Positions 17,099 through 27,500 of a stretch of 64,000 nucleotides of DNA are shown here, in pieces. A program made the position numbers and the translations under genes. Under the pieces are notes generated by a model, which was given only the letters and a program-made list of their open reading frames with translations, did not search any database and had not been told where the DNA came from. The DNA comes from Puniceicoccus vermicola (lineage in GTDB: Bacteria > Verrucomicrobiota > Verrucomicrobiia > Opitutales > Puniceicoccaceae). Location of the stretch: NCBI RefSeq assembly GCF_014230055.1, contig NZ_JACHVA010000101.1, positions 124,001-188,000 of the forward strand. Direction: 5' to 3'. Each line of letters opens with the position of its first letter. The stretch's first letter is position 1.

Positions 17099-18550
17099 TC
17101 AGATCAACTCAATCAGTGCCCGATCCGTCAGCAGCAATGGCGAATTGCAGATGGGAAGATCTTTGAAGACGCGGACGCCTTCGGCCTCGGGATCGGGATC
17201 CATCCAAGTTTCGGCGCAGGTGCGTTTGTCCCAGGAGCAGCTAACTTCGTAGACCTTTTGAGTGATGGGCTCGATGAGCACGGGGTCGTCGAGTTTGAGG
17301 CCGTCCTCGATCCAGTAGGTGAGTTCCATTTCGAGAATCTCGGGATCCACCTCAACCGACTCGGGAATCCACCAAGCGAGCACGGGAATATCGCCGCAGA
17401 CGAAGTTGGCCTGCCAAGTAGCGATCTTGGTGTTTCGAGGATCTTCGGCATCCTCCATGACGCTGATGTGCGAGGAGGTGCGACCGAGGGCGGGCTCCAT
17501 CGGGTCCGCGAGGAGGGTCGCTAGTGTTTGCAGGGCGTAGTAGGCCGGTTTGGGCGAGCCGTCCTCGAGACGAACCAGCCCGTAGTGGAAGGTTTCCTTG
17601 AAGGATGCATAGTGGGCGAAGTCCGCCATGTGGAAGTAGCTGCACATCTTGGTGTCGTTGTGCAGTTCGAGGAGGAAGCGGCGTAGGAGCATGCGCGCTT
17701 GGATGTCCTCGCTGAATTTCATCTTTGAGAGAGCGCCGACACCAACCGCCTTGGGCGGTACGTAGGACTGGAAGCCGGATTCGCCCTGCCAGTAGACCAG
17801 ATCCGGGTTGTATTTTTTGCAGATGTGCTGGAAGGCGGGAAATTCTTGGGTCGAATGTCGCTCGGGCACGGATTTGTAGCCGTGGTAGGTGACGATGTCG
17901 ATGAGGTCACCCATGCCGGCTTTCATGCAGTCCTCCAGAAACTTGATGCTCCAAGGCGTCATTCCCCAGGCGATGGCACCCCCGATCAATTTGGCTTCGG
18001 GTTGGATCTTGCGAAGGGGTTCGGCGCTGAGGCGGACGAGATCGACGTAGTCGGCTGCTTTGGGGCCACGTTTCCAGAAGGAGGTGAGGTCCGGCTCATT
18101 CCAGACTTCGTAGTGGTCGATGCGGTCCTTGAAGTGTTCGACCACGGCGGCGACATAGTTTTGCCAGGCCTCGCGTTCGGCTTCGGTCTCGATGGGAGGA
18201 TAGCCGACTCCGGTGTCGCCAGCTCCTTCCGTGTAGAGTTGATTGCCGTAGCTGAGACTCAGCCACGGGGTGACACCTTTCTCAATCAGGGTATCGACCA
18301 CTTCATCAAGCCAGGCGAAGTCATAGACGCCGACTTCCTTTTCGGTCTTGGTCCAGCCGGTCTGCACGCGGGCCCATTTGACGCCGAGTTCGCTGAGAAC
18401 CGGCCAGGCTTGGTGGGGTTCCCACATGTCGCGGTCCAAGGTCTCGAATCCCACGCCGAGACGCGAGGAAGTGATCTCCGTGCTCTTCTTGGGCTTCACT
18501 CTGCCGAGTTTTTTCAGTCCGAAATAGGTGGGGGAGGCGGTTGTTGTCAT
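17099..18550 (-). CDS. GH39-like (clan GH-A) glycoside hydrolase
   Basis: 483 aa with no signal peptide. The TIM barrel has acid/base Glu in VWNEPDLTSFW (about residue 175) and nucleophile Glu in YWQGESGFQ (about 270). The N-terminus carries KPKKSTEITSSRLGVGFETL, and a nearly identical N-terminal stretch survives in the chimera at 37522-37809, so a paralogue once existed there. It is divergent from the SGNH esterase. The gap contains a LacI-type operator matching the one before the LacI regulator at 22356-23420. The glycosidic activity cannot be named from sequence; beta-xylosidase or alpha-L-iduronidase-like members occur in GH39. Confidence 0.75.
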   Translation of the reverse strand: MTTTASPTYFGLKKLGRVKPKKSTEITSSRLGVGFETLDRDMWEPHQAWPVLSELGVKWARVQTGWTKTEKEVGVYDFAWLDEVVDTLIEKGVTPWLSLSYGNQLYTEGAGDTGVGYPPIETEAEREAWQNYVAAVVEHFKDRIDHYEVWNEPDLTSFWKRGPKAADYVDLVRLSAEPLRKIQPEAKLIGGAIAWGMTPWSIKFLEDCMKAGMGDLIDIVTYHGYKSVPERHSTQEFPAFQHICKKYNPDLVYWQGESGFQSYVPPKAVGVGALSKMKFSEDIQARMLLRRFLLELHNDTKMCSYFHMADFAHYASFKETFHYGLVRLEDGSPKPAYYALQTLATLLADPMEPALGRTSSHISVMEDAEDPRNTKIATWQANFVCGDIPVLAWWIPESVEVDPEILEMELTYWIEDGLKLDDPVLIEPITQKVYEVSCSWDKRTCAETWMDPDPEAEGVRVFKDLPICNSPLLLTDRALIELI

Positions 18551-18597
18551 TGGAAATGAACTCCGCTAAGTCGCTGATCAAAGTCAAACCACAATCT

Positions 18598-18612
18598 ATC
18601 GAACTGTTCGAA
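18598..18612. promoter_or_regulatory. Putative LacI operator ATCGAACTGTTCGAA
   Basis: The inverted repeat TCGAAC-T-GTTCGA sits in the divergent gap between the GH39-like gene (start 18550) and the SGNH esterase (start 18658). It matches the 15-mer at 23451-23465 except for the central and last bases. This links the two genes to the LacI regulator at 22356-23420. Confidence 0.6.
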
Positions 18613-18657
18613 GCCGTGTTGCTTGTGAAACGGTCCGGATTTGTGGAAGTTTACGAT

Positions 18658-19989
18658 ATGTTTGTTACTTCCAAATTTTCATTTCTAACACTTCTGTTTG
18701 TGTTGATCGGCACGTTTTGTATGGCTGAAGATTCGTCGGCTTGGCGGGATTTAAAAGAGTCGAGTGTCCGAAACGGACTACCGAATGTGGCTGCCAAGCT
18801 TGCGGCGGGAGAACCGGTCAAGATCGCTTATCTTGGCGGTAGTATCACGTCCCAGCAGGGCTGGCGTATCTACAGTGAGGCATGGTTCGAGGAGCGCTAT
18901 CCAGACTCGGAAATCACGGGGATCAATGCTGCGATCGGCGGCACAGGATCGACCTTGGGAGTGTTTCGGCTGGAACGGGATGTCCTCCAGCATGAGCCGG
19001 ATTTGCTTTTCGTCGAGTTCGCTGTCAACGACCGTGCCGGATTGGAATACCAGTTGGCGATGGAAGGGATTGTCCGGAAGACTTGGAAGCGTTTTCCGGA
19101 TACTGATATTTGTTTTGTCTATACCATTACAAACCACGAGATTGAGCATTTGAGGACTGGGAAGATGAAGCGCACTTCCAGTAACATGGAAGCCATTGCC
19201 GACTACTATGGGATTCCGACCGTGCACATGGGAGTCGAGATCGTGGAGATGGAGAAAGCCGGACGGCTCGTGATGAAAGAACCGGAGGCCAATATGGAAG
19301 CAGTGTCCGGGGATGATTTGAATCAATCTTCAGAGCTGCCGGCTTCGGCCGGTCGCCCCGTCGTGTTTTCCAAAGACGGCGTGCATCCCTACGTGGATAC
19401 CGGGCACAGGCTCTACATGGATGCGCTTGCGCGATCCTTGCCGCAGGCTTTGGCGGTTGGAGAAGCCTTTCCGCATCGGTTGTCTGATCCGATGTTTGAA
19501 AACAATTGGGAGCAGGCCACCATAGTGAAGATTTCCGAACTGGGGCCGGATTCACTGGAGGGGGCATGGCAGCAGTTGAAAGCACCGGAAGATCCCTTGG
19601 CCAAGCGGTTTCTGATGCGTATGCCGGAGCTATGGCGCGCCGAACCCGGATCCACATTGTCCTTTCAATTCAAGGGCACACGAGTGGCTGTTTACGATCT
19701 GCTCGGTCCCGGTTGCGGTATGATCCGAGTGACGGTCGATGGCAAATCACGCATGTTGAAGCGTATGGATGGGTATTGCCACTACTACAGGCTAGGGACA
19801 GTGGAGCTGGCGGGCAACTTGGAAGACACTGTGCATGACGTTGTGGTCGAAGTGTCAACCGAGACGTTTGACAAGCGCTCAGTGTTGTTCGAGCGAGTCC
19901 GCAATAAATTCGACGAATCGCCCGAGAGATTCGAAGCGATGGATTGGTACCCCGGAGCTGTTTTTTTGCTCGGAGAGCTGGTGCACTGA
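18658..19989 (+). CDS. Secreted SGNH/GDSL-type hydrolase (carbohydrate esterase-like)
   Basis: 443 aa from the ATG at 18658, chosen because MFVTSKFSFLTLLFVLIGTF begins a signal peptide (cleavage near CMAED); the in-frame region upstream has no conserved features. SGNH blocks are IAYLGGSITSQQGW (nucleophile Ser in GGS), NAAIGGTGSTLG (Gly), FVEFAVND (Asn) and DGVHPYVDTGH (DxxH). The C-terminal 120 residues form a beta-rich domain. It probably removes acyl groups from a polysaccharide. The putative LacI operator lies about 45-60 bp upstream, and a GH71-like gene follows on the same strand. Confidence 0.83.
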   Translation: MFVTSKFSFLTLLFVLIGTFCMAEDSSAWRDLKESSVRNGLPNVAAKLAAGEPVKIAYLGGSITSQQGWRIYSEAWFEERYPDSEITGINAAIGGTGSTLGVFRLERDVLQHEPDLLFVEFAVNDRAGLEYQLAMEGIVRKTWKRFPDTDICFVYTITNHEIEHLRTGKMKRTSSNMEAIADYYGIPTVHMGVEIVEMEKAGRLVMKEPEANMEAVSGDDLNQSSELPASAGRPVVFSKDGVHPYVDTGHRLYMDALARSLPQALAVGEAFPHRLSDPMFENNWEQATIVKISELGPDSLEGAWQQLKAPEDPLAKRFLMRMPELWRAEPGSTLSFQFKGTRVAVYDLLGPGCGMIRVTVDGKSRMLKRMDGYCHYYRLGTVELAGNLEDTVHDVVVEVSTETFDKRSVLFERVRNKFDESPERFEAMDWYPGAVFLLGELVH

Positions 19990-20007
19990 GGCTCGACCAA
20001 ACGATTA

Positions 20008-20020
20008 TTGAACTGTGCGA
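20008..20020. promoter_or_regulatory. Degenerate LacI operator TTGAACTGTGCGA
   Basis: It lies between the SGNH esterase (end 19989) and the GH71-like gene (start 20089). Over 15 bases it matches the site at 23451-23465 in 12 positions, and the half site GAAC and outer CGAT are kept. It could be a third operator of the same LacI regulator; the weaker symmetry lowers confidence. Confidence 0.4.
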
Positions 20021-20088
20021 TCGTCTCCAACTTGTTTGTCTCCTTAGCTCTGAGAGGGACCGGCATCTATTCTGTAAAACCCTAAAAA

Positions 20089-22311
20089 ATGACATATCAT
20101 AAAAAAATCCAAATGACTGCCTCGTTAAGAATCGCGGTGTCTTGTCTGACCTTGATTGGCGCATCGGGTCCTTGTGGAGCCGAGGTGGCAGAGGGGGAGA
20201 TAGCGTCATGCGGCTTGCCACGCGCCCGGAGTGTCGAGCAACTGCCGGTGGATCGTTTCGATCTATACGTTCCCGGGAAGTTGCCGCCTTATCCATGGGA
20301 AGCATTTGGAGACTTGGAGCCGGAGTCCGTTCACTTTTCACTGGAGGCCTCGGGCGAGTCGCCTTTCAAAGGCAATGAAGTCACCGGAAAAGGTTTGCTG
20401 ATGCAGGTGGATGATCCGGGAACGGGGCAGGGCTGCGGCATTCGCTATCGTTTCGCACCGCCACCGGAGGGTCCGCTTTATCTCGGCTTTGATTTTCGCC
20501 TGGGCGTTGAGGGCGATCCGTCGCAAGCACTGGGTTTTGATGTCGAGTTGACCGATTGCGAAGGAAAGGGCGTCATTGTGTCAGTCCATCAGTCGGGGCG
20601 GATGCAAATTGGATCGATTGGAGAAGTACTGCGCGATCTGACCACAGTGGATCCGGGGGTGTGGTATCACGTTGCATTGAATTTTCGCGAAGGCGGTGGC
20701 CTTGACGTGGCCTTGACGGACGAACGCAAACGCAAGGAGACGGTCGGCGGGGCTTTTGATTTGGGTGTCATCAAGACGGATCGCTTCCAGAGCCTGACTG
20801 TTACGAATGCGAATGATGACGATGCTTGGGGCAGCTGGGTGCTGGATAATATCTTGATGGCGGGTAAGGTGGACGCCTCACGCGCGGAATGGTTTCCCTT
20901 TGAGCGCGGCAACGTCCGTGAAATGGAAGAGACGAAGGCGAAGAAGGTCTTTGCCTACTACTATGAAATTTATACCTCCGGTTACAATGATGAGGATCCC
21001 GGCCTCGGCTACTACACCTTGAAAACGTTCAATCCATCCAAGACGCCCCAGTCGCGAATCGAATCCGGGACGGAGTATCTGGCCCGTCCGCTGCCTCGTG
21101 CGCCCATGGAGCCGGGGCTGGATGCGGACGAAGTTTTGATCCGGGCGATGGAGGAAGAAGTGCGTCTGGCGATTCAAATGGGGCTCGACGGCTTCCTGCT
21201 GGATTTTTTCGCCTTGCCGGAGGTGTATTCGAATCCCGCCGGGCAACGCATGTATAACAGGCGGTCCTTCGCACTGATGGACGCCGCCAAGAGAGTCGAT
21301 CCGCAGTTCAAGATCATACCCGCCGTCTATGCCGGCTGGGTCCCTGAAAAAAATCCGGGACCTACTTGGGAATTGCAGGAGCAATGGGCAAACGACTATG
21401 GGGATTCGCCGGTGCTCCACCGGATCCTGCAGCATCCTCAGGTCTATCGGCTAGAAGATGGACGGGTCTTGTTCAGCAAGTGGGGGACGGAACTGTATAC
21501 GCCCGAGTGGTGGGCGCATGCCATGCGGCGTCTGGAATCGCATGGTTTCGAGGTGGCACTGCTCGGACAGTTTAATGGCTTGAGCCGGGAACGTTTGCAG
21601 GCATACGCTCCGGTTTCTTATGGTATGTCCGACTGGGGGCCGCGTTCGCCGGTTTCCTACGACTGGCCGGACAAGGTTCGCGATATCACGGAACTGGTGG
21701 TAGCGCCCGCTGTTTTCCAGGACGTCCGAACACGCGGTAGCAGTTATTGGGAAGCCTGCAACAGTGGGGCGCTCCGGAATATGTGGGAATCGGCCATCGA
21801 AAACGATTCCGACTGGATCTTCATCCATACATGGTCGGACTATTCCGAGCAGGCGCAGGCACCCTCCACCGCATTCGGATATGCCATTTACGACCTGAAT
21901 GCCTATTATACGAAGTGGTTCAAGTCCGGGCAGGAGCCGGAAGTCGTTCGCGACACGCTGTACTATTTCCATCGGATCAACCATTCCGAGGTGGAGTCCC
22001 TCCGGGGGCCGCAGTGGACGTTACGAAAGGATGGTCAGGGCTTTGAAACGCGCAACGAGATCGAGTTGCTTGCTTTCCTTGAGGAACCCGGACAAATCGG
22101 CATCCGAATTGGCGAAACGTGGCATACGATGGATGCCGATGCCGGCATGACATCTTTGACTGTTCCTTTTGAGCCGGGACAGGCTTTCACGCCGGAGTTC
22201 CGTTTGATGCGTCAGGGGGAAAGTATCGTATCCGAGCTTGGGCGTTACACGGTTCTTCCGGAGATTGAGTACGGCAACATGCTGTATCATGGCGGTGTCA
22301 TCGTTCCTTGA
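20089..22311 (+). CDS. Secreted GH71-like glycoside hydrolase with N-terminal lectin-like domain
   Basis: 740 aa. The ATG at 20089 gives MTYHKKIQMTASLRIAVSCL, a signal peptide; the ATG at 20113 would also work. Residues about 45-260 resemble a concanavalin-type beta-sandwich (PLYLGFDFRLG, VWYHVALNF). From about residue 280 KVFAYYYEIYTSGYNDEDPG begins a barrel that resembles GH71/GH99-type proteins, with MGLDGFLLDFFALPE, FKIIPAVYAGWVP and SDWIFIHTWSDYSE. GH71 contains alpha-1,3-glucanases, but the similarity seen is only to motifs, so the activity is unassigned. It converges with the LacI gene at 22356. Confidence 0.65.
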   Translation: MTYHKKIQMTASLRIAVSCLTLIGASGPCGAEVAEGEIASCGLPRARSVEQLPVDRFDLYVPGKLPPYPWEAFGDLEPESVHFSLEASGESPFKGNEVTGKGLLMQVDDPGTGQGCGIRYRFAPPPEGPLYLGFDFRLGVEGDPSQALGFDVELTDCEGKGVIVSVHQSGRMQIGSIGEVLRDLTTVDPGVWYHVALNFREGGGLDVALTDERKRKETVGGAFDLGVIKTDRFQSLTVTNANDDDAWGSWVLDNILMAGKVDASRAEWFPFERGNVREMEETKAKKVFAYYYEIYTSGYNDEDPGLGYYTLKTFNPSKTPQSRIESGTEYLARPLPRAPMEPGLDADEVLIRAMEEEVRLAIQMGLDGFLLDFFALPEVYSNPAGQRMYNRRSFALMDAAKRVDPQFKIIPAVYAGWVPEKNPGPTWELQEQWANDYGDSPVLHRILQHPQVYRLEDGRVLFSKWGTELYTPEWWAHAMRRLESHGFEVALLGQFNGLSRERLQAYAPVSYGMSDWGPRSPVSYDWPDKVRDITELVVAPAVFQDVRTRGSSYWEACNSGALRNMWESAIENDSDWIFIHTWSDYSEQAQAPSTAFGYAIYDLNAYYTKWFKSGQEPEVVRDTLYYFHRINHSEVESLRGPQWTLRKDGQGFETRNEIELLAFLEEPGQIGIRIGETWHTMDADAGMTSLTVPFEPGQAFTPEFRLMRQGESIVSELGRYTVLPEIEYGNMLYHGGVIVP

Positions 22312-22353
22312 TTTGCTTCGAGCAGACTTTTGACGTGTCTTGGACGGGACAAT

Positions 22354-22371
22354 GCTCACGAAGCTGTGAGC
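22354..22371. terminator. Hairpin GCTCAC-GAAGCT-GTGAGC in a convergent gap
   Basis: A 6-bp stem with a 6-base loop at the junction of two convergent genes. It overlaps the last codons of the LacI gene on the minus strand. There is no T-run, so termination is only suggested by position. Confidence 0.3.
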
Positions 22372-23420
22372 TTCGATCGAATGCTTGGCCCCGGAACCCA
22401 ATAGGCCATGACGGAGGTTCCGGATTGGTAGGCCGGAATGCCTGATTCCCTTCGGTTTACCTTGCCGATCAGGATGTCCGCGGCATTGATGCCGACTTCC
22501 TTTCGTTGCTGATTCATGCCTGCGGCAATTTTACGCGTTTCTTCGTTTAAATCCACAAAGGCGACGCCCATTTTCGCCGGCACATCGAGTCCCATCTCGA
22601 TGATCCAATCCAGAATGAACTGGTTGATGCATAAACAGGCATCCGGTCGATCACGTTCGATCCACTCCCTGAATTGTTGTTTCCCTTTTATTCGGTTTTT
22701 CTCCGGCTCTTCCGGCAAGTAGAGTATGGAGGGCCATTCGGGGTGGCGCAACTTATGCACCAGATAGCCCCCCGTGAGTTGATGCTGCATGATGGCATCC
22801 ACCCAGTAGTCGAGAACGATCCCGATTCGCCGGTAACCCGCCTCAAGGATGCTATTGCAGGCTTCCCGCGCCATCTCGAAGTGATTGCTGCTCACGAAGT
22901 TCAATGCGGGATTTCTTAATCTGGGGCCGAGGACGACACTTGGAAAGTTTTCCCAAAGTGCTTCACATTCAACCAGTTCGCTGTTGTCGCGAATGTCATA
23001 AAAGACAATGCCCTTTATGTTTCTGGCTTTCATGACTCTGTAGATGTGTTCGGCGTTCTGCCTCACGCTGTGCTTCGTCTCATGGAGCCAGAAGTTGTCC
23101 ACTTGATAGCCCTGTGAATGTGCCCGTTCGGTGAACCCTTGGGTCCATTCTTTCGCCGCCAGATTCAACAGGCTGGGATGAAAGCTGGAGACTTGGATGC
23201 AAGCCAATGTCGCTTGGTATTTCTTCGTCTGGGACTTCCTCAATTCCGACATCAGTTGCGATACTATCGGATTGCTTTGGTAGCCCAATTTTTCGGCCAT
23301 TTTCCGGATGCGCAGACGCAGGGGCTTCTTGACGCGCGGATCATTTCTCAGCGCCAGGCAGACCGTTGATTTTGCAACGCCTGCTTTCTCTGCGATCACA
23401 GCTAAAGTGACTTTTTCCAT
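22356..23420 (-). CDS. LacI-family transcriptional regulator
   Basis: 354 aa. The N-terminal HTH reads TLAVIAEKAGVAKSTVCLAL and is followed by RKMAEKLGYQSNPIVSQLMS, the hinge and first sensor strand. The rest is a periplasmic-binding-protein-like sensor (AGYRRIGIVLDYW near residue 180, PDACLCINQFILDWI near 255). It is divergent from a PEP-CTERM gene; the gap holds the palindrome ATCGAACGGTTCGAT. Related sites precede the GH39-like/SGNH pair and the GH71-like gene, so this regulator probably controls those hydrolases together with the surface-protein module. The effector is unknown. Confidence 0.92.
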   Translation of the reverse strand: MEKVTLAVIAEKAGVAKSTVCLALRNDPRVKKPLRLRIRKMAEKLGYQSNPIVSQLMSELRKSQTKKYQATLACIQVSSFHPSLLNLAAKEWTQGFTERAHSQGYQVDNFWLHETKHSVRQNAEHIYRVMKARNIKGIVFYDIRDNSELVECEALWENFPSVVLGPRLRNPALNFVSSNHFEMAREACNSILEAGYRRIGIVLDYWVDAIMQHQLTGGYLVHKLRHPEWPSILYLPEEPEKNRIKGKQQFREWIERDRPDACLCINQFILDWIIEMGLDVPAKMGVAFVDLNEETRKIAAGMNQQRKEVGINAADILIGKVNRRESGIPAYQSGTSVMAYWVPGPSIRSKLTAS

Positions 23421-23450
23421 GGTAAGCGGGGCTCGGGGGGGATGCGATCC

Positions 23451-23465
23451 ATCGAACGGTTCGAT
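23451..23465. promoter_or_regulatory. Putative LacI operator ATCGAACGGTTCGAT
   Basis: A 7-bp inverted repeat around one central base, in the divergent gap between the LacI regulator (start 23420) and the PEP-CTERM gene (start 23593). It is the best-matching member of a set of three similar intergenic sites (18598, 20008, 23451). Confidence 0.68.
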
Positions 23466-23592
23466 AACCTTCTCGTTGAGAACACCCGAGATTCAACTAG
23501 AGTCAAGTCTGTTCCCTAAGTTGTGCCTGTCGGCATCTATTTACGGGAGTTTTCTGCCTCATCCATTATTCAACCAACCTCAGGATAATCAT

Positions 23593-24438
23593 ATGAAAAC
23601 CACACTGACAAAGTCTCTCGTCGCTTCCCTGGGAATCGCGGTTCTTCCGCAACTCTCATTCGCCGCAGTCCAAGCCGTCACCGCATATACCGACGATGCG
23701 TCCATAAGCACCGGAGCAACGGGTAATGGCACCTACGGGAACCTGACTTCGGTGACGATTGGTGGCATCCAGTATACGAACTTAACGGGCTCGACCGCAA
23801 ATCTTAACATTTCCTCCTCCCAATCGTCCGGCACGCTTCTTGGGCTCTGGATCAATGATGCCCCGACGGAACCACCGCGGTTTGATCCGACTGGGCTGAA
23901 CCCTGCCAACGCTACAGACCGCCAAAACATGTATGACCAAATCAGTGGCGGTGTCTCCGGTTTGAGTAACTTTGAGGGTGCGGCAAACATCTTGGATGAT
24001 TCATTCTTCCAGTTCGACCGGACGATCACTGCGGGTGATCGGATCTTTATCTTCGATATGGGGACTGGCGATGACGTTACTTTCGAACTGGTCGACAGCA
24101 TCGGAAACGCAATCGGCGATTATACAATCACCCTGACAGCAGCAAGTTTTGGAGGTGGGCTTACTTCGTTTGATCGCGTTAGAACCATTCGCGGTGATTT
24201 TGTGAATTCGGAAGTTGGTACCGTCACATCCTTTGCGGGGGCGTCTTTTCAGCTTTCCGACTTTAGCGGAACCACCGGCGATTTATCTCAGGCGACCGGG
24301 TTGCGTTCCGTCGGGAACAGCAATATTGACCCCTCATTGATCGGTCTTGCCTCCATCCCCGAGCCGAGTGCTTCTGCCATGATTTTCGGAGTGCTCTGTG
24401 GGGCTGCGGTCATTTTCATTCGCCGTTCCAAACGCTGA
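23593..24438 (+). CDS. PEP-CTERM sorting domain-containing secreted protein
   Basis: 281 aa from the ATG at 23593. The signal peptide MKTTLTKSLVASLGIAVLPQ ends near SFAA; the open frame extends upstream but without a plausible start. The mature part is rich in Thr, Ser, Asn and Asp. The C-terminus is a full PEP-CTERM signal: SIPEPSASAMIFGVLCGAAV, then IFIRRSKR. First gene of the module divergent from the LacI regulator, followed after 140 bp by a Verru_Chthon-type protein. It shows no obvious similarity in body sequence to the other two PEP-CTERM proteins in the window. Function unknown. Confidence 0.87.
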   Translation: MKTTLTKSLVASLGIAVLPQLSFAAVQAVTAYTDDASISTGATGNGTYGNLTSVTIGGIQYTNLTGSTANLNISSSQSSGTLLGLWINDAPTEPPRFDPTGLNPANATDRQNMYDQISGGVSGLSNFEGAANILDDSFFQFDRTITAGDRIFIFDMGTGDDVTFELVDSIGNAIGDYTITLTAASFGGGLTSFDRVRTIRGDFVNSEVGTVTSFAGASFQLSDFSGTTGDLSQATGLRSVGNSNIDPSLIGLASIPEPSASAMIFGVLCGAAVIFIRRSKR

Positions 24439-24578
24439 ACCCGGAAACCAGCGTGGGGAATGTTTCCTCGGCCAATGTTTACTGGAACTTCATCCCGCTC
24501 CAGGGGCGTCAACGTTGGCTGGCTCGATTGGATACTCTACGATTACGGCCTCTCGCCTGACAATAACGGACACCCTCT

Positions 24579-27500
24579 ATGATTTTCAGACGACAGCGTC
24601 GTGAGTGCGATTCGGGGTTTGCGCTAGTCGTGGCCTTGAGCTTGATGGCTTTTGTTCTCTTGCTGCTTCTCAGTTTGAGCTCCCTGATATCGGTGGAACG
24701 CAAATCGGTCGCCATTACCACCAACGAACTTCAGGCCAGATCGACCGCTCTTTTGGCGATGCAGAATGCGCTTGGAGAGTTGCAGAAGCATGCCGGACGC
24801 GACCAGCGAGTGTCGGCCGGTGCTTCGATCTTAGACACAGACCCGGAGACAATGGCTGTCGAGTGGGGCGGGGAGGAATTCGAGGAGGAATATTGGACCG
24901 GGATTTGGGATGAGAACGGTCAGCTAAAAACATGGCTGGTTAGCGGTAACGAGGGCTTGTCACCTGCTGATGCCGATTTTGTCAGTCCGGTCGACGAGGT
25001 CGTTAATGGCGCATCTTTTTACGATGATGATTCCGTGCAAGCACCACTTGTGCTGATCGAGCAGGGGGCCTATGCATTTTGGGTTGGAGACGAAGGTGTG
25101 AAGGCAAAGCTGCCTTTGCTTCAAGGCGCCACTGCATCGACCTCGCCGCTCGCATCCGCCCAGAAAGTCGAAGTCTCCCTGATGACGGATCTGGATTGGC
25201 TGGACGGTTCGTCGGTTTCCCCGGGCGAACTCGAGAAAGTCGTCACCACGGAGACCATGAAATTGCTGGGAAGCACTCCGGATCAAGTCGCGAGTTTGGA
25301 TGCGCACCGCCACGATTTAAGCCACTATGGTTACGGGCTTTTGACTGATCCGGTCGAGGGCGGTCTGAAGAAAGATTTAACATTGGCCCTGTTCGATGGC
25401 TCCGATTTACCCTCCGGCCAGATTTTCGAACCAGTTGGCGGTGGAGCCCCTTCGTTGACCGACCCCGGTGGGCCGCTCTGGGGTCAATTGCAGAGCTGGG
25501 CACAGGCCGGTTCGAGTGCGGTCAATTCGGATGGCAGTGCAAACGTCCGCCCGGCGACGGATGTGCAGACCGGTATTTTTCCGGTCGTGACGCAGATGCA
25601 ATTCTATGTCGCGCCCAGATACGTGAAGGATACGGACGCGCAAACACTACGGGTCTATTTGGAGATCTACCCGGCCATCACATTGTGGAATCCCTACGAC
25701 AGACCTTTGACAGGTAATGATTTCAAAATCGATATTGGGCGGAACTTCTGGGATTACTCAAAAGCATCGCCGGAATATAATCATTACAACAGCACCTTCT
25801 ATGCATGGAAATTGACACTGTGGGATTCAACCGGGGCATCTGAGGAGTACAACCATCAATCGACACAGAAATTCCCCAGTGCCGGAGCCGTGTATGGAGC
25901 TATGCACTTCGACCTCGGCAGTGTGAGGCTCAATCCCGGAGAATCCATGGTTTTCAGTGCTCCTGCGGGGAATGGCAGCATGGATATCCAGACAACCGGA
26001 TACAGCTATTATCCACTGGCCCCGGGCTTCCGGCCGACGGCTTATTACTCGCTGGAAACCGATGTCGAGCGGCCGTATGATCCGGCCGATCCGGACTCGG
26101 AGGACTATGAATTTGTTCTGGCCGCTTGGCGGACCATTACTTTGAGCCTCCGCTTGCGGAATGGGGATGACATACTGCAGCAAGTCTTCTGGCTGGGAGG
26201 TGTTCAAGAGGCGACCCCCGCAAGAACGGCTCTACTGGAGTTGGGAAGCACCGATATTTTGGTCAATCCGAAAGGAGTGGTCGGTGTGAAATCGGTGCGT
26301 AATTTTACGGATTCGCTTGGTAATGCGGGCGAGGATGAATCGATTCAGTGGCTGGCGCACCAGAATCCAAGGGGTGGCAGCCAGGGGCTTATACCGATTT
26401 TCCTCTATAACGAAACGCCTTTGAATATTCAAACCAGCCACATCCTGAACCCGTCATTCTATGCATCCAGTTATCTCAATGGCTACGAGTATGACTTTGG
26501 CCTGACTAACATTGGCAATGGCCTGAGTGTCGATTCCGCCACGATTGATGAAACGGTGCTTTTTGAGACACCTCCGGGCCGGGATCGCCTGCATGGGGTC
26601 GGGCAATTGATGCATGCACCCTTGTATTACTCCGGAGCGGATGTTTCCCGGGCGGATGCGGCAAACTCGGAAAACAAAAATGACACAGCCAACCGCTTGC
26701 GCTGGTGGCGTTTTGACAACAGCATGCCCGCCTATGCCGTCGGCAACAGCGAGGCGGATCCACGTATTCCGCTCGACGCCCTGTTTGTGGATTGGAATAG
26801 CGGCCTCTATGATACGGCATGGACTACAACATACGCGATGGTCGAGGGGCGCCACTATGACCATTCTTATCTGCTCAACCGCTCTCTTTGGGATGGCTAT
26901 TTTTTCTCGGCACTTCCCAATGTCACCAGCCGCACATCCGGAAATTCGCGCGTGGTCGCATTGGATGAGACCCGGACGAGTGTGATGACGGGCGATGAGG
27001 CCGCTGCGGAGTTCATGATCGATGGCGCGTTCAACATCAACTCGACCTCGGAGGAAGCCTGGCGTGCTGTTTTGGGAGCCTTCTTTGGCGTGGAGGTCGA
27101 GTCGTCGGCGACGGATGCTTCGCCGTTTCTGCGCGTGCATGACAACCCGGGCGATCTTTTTGATGCCGCCAACGATGACTCGGAGGACGAGCCCGCCTAC
27201 CATGGCTATCGTGCTTTGACCGAAGAGCAGATCGCCAATCTGGCCCGGCAAATTGTCAAACAGGTCAAATGGCGGGCACTGGGACGTGACCGGCCATTTA
27301 CCTCGATGGCCGACTTTGTGAATCGCGATCCAACCGCTGCCGCACCCTCGGGATTGGGCGACGCCGACGCATTTCGTCTGCGGGGGGCTTTGAGTTCCGC
27401 GATCGCGGCTGCGGATCAGATTTCGACCGTGGATGCCGGCGAGCTTGGCATTGCACCAGCGGATGCAGTCATCAATGAAGCCCTCTCGGAATCGGCTTAC

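Noticed and set aside
17825-18559. 244-codon plus-strand open frame
   Set aside because: It is antisense to the GH39-like gene with its catalytic Glu motifs; composition is typical of a GC-driven shadow frame.
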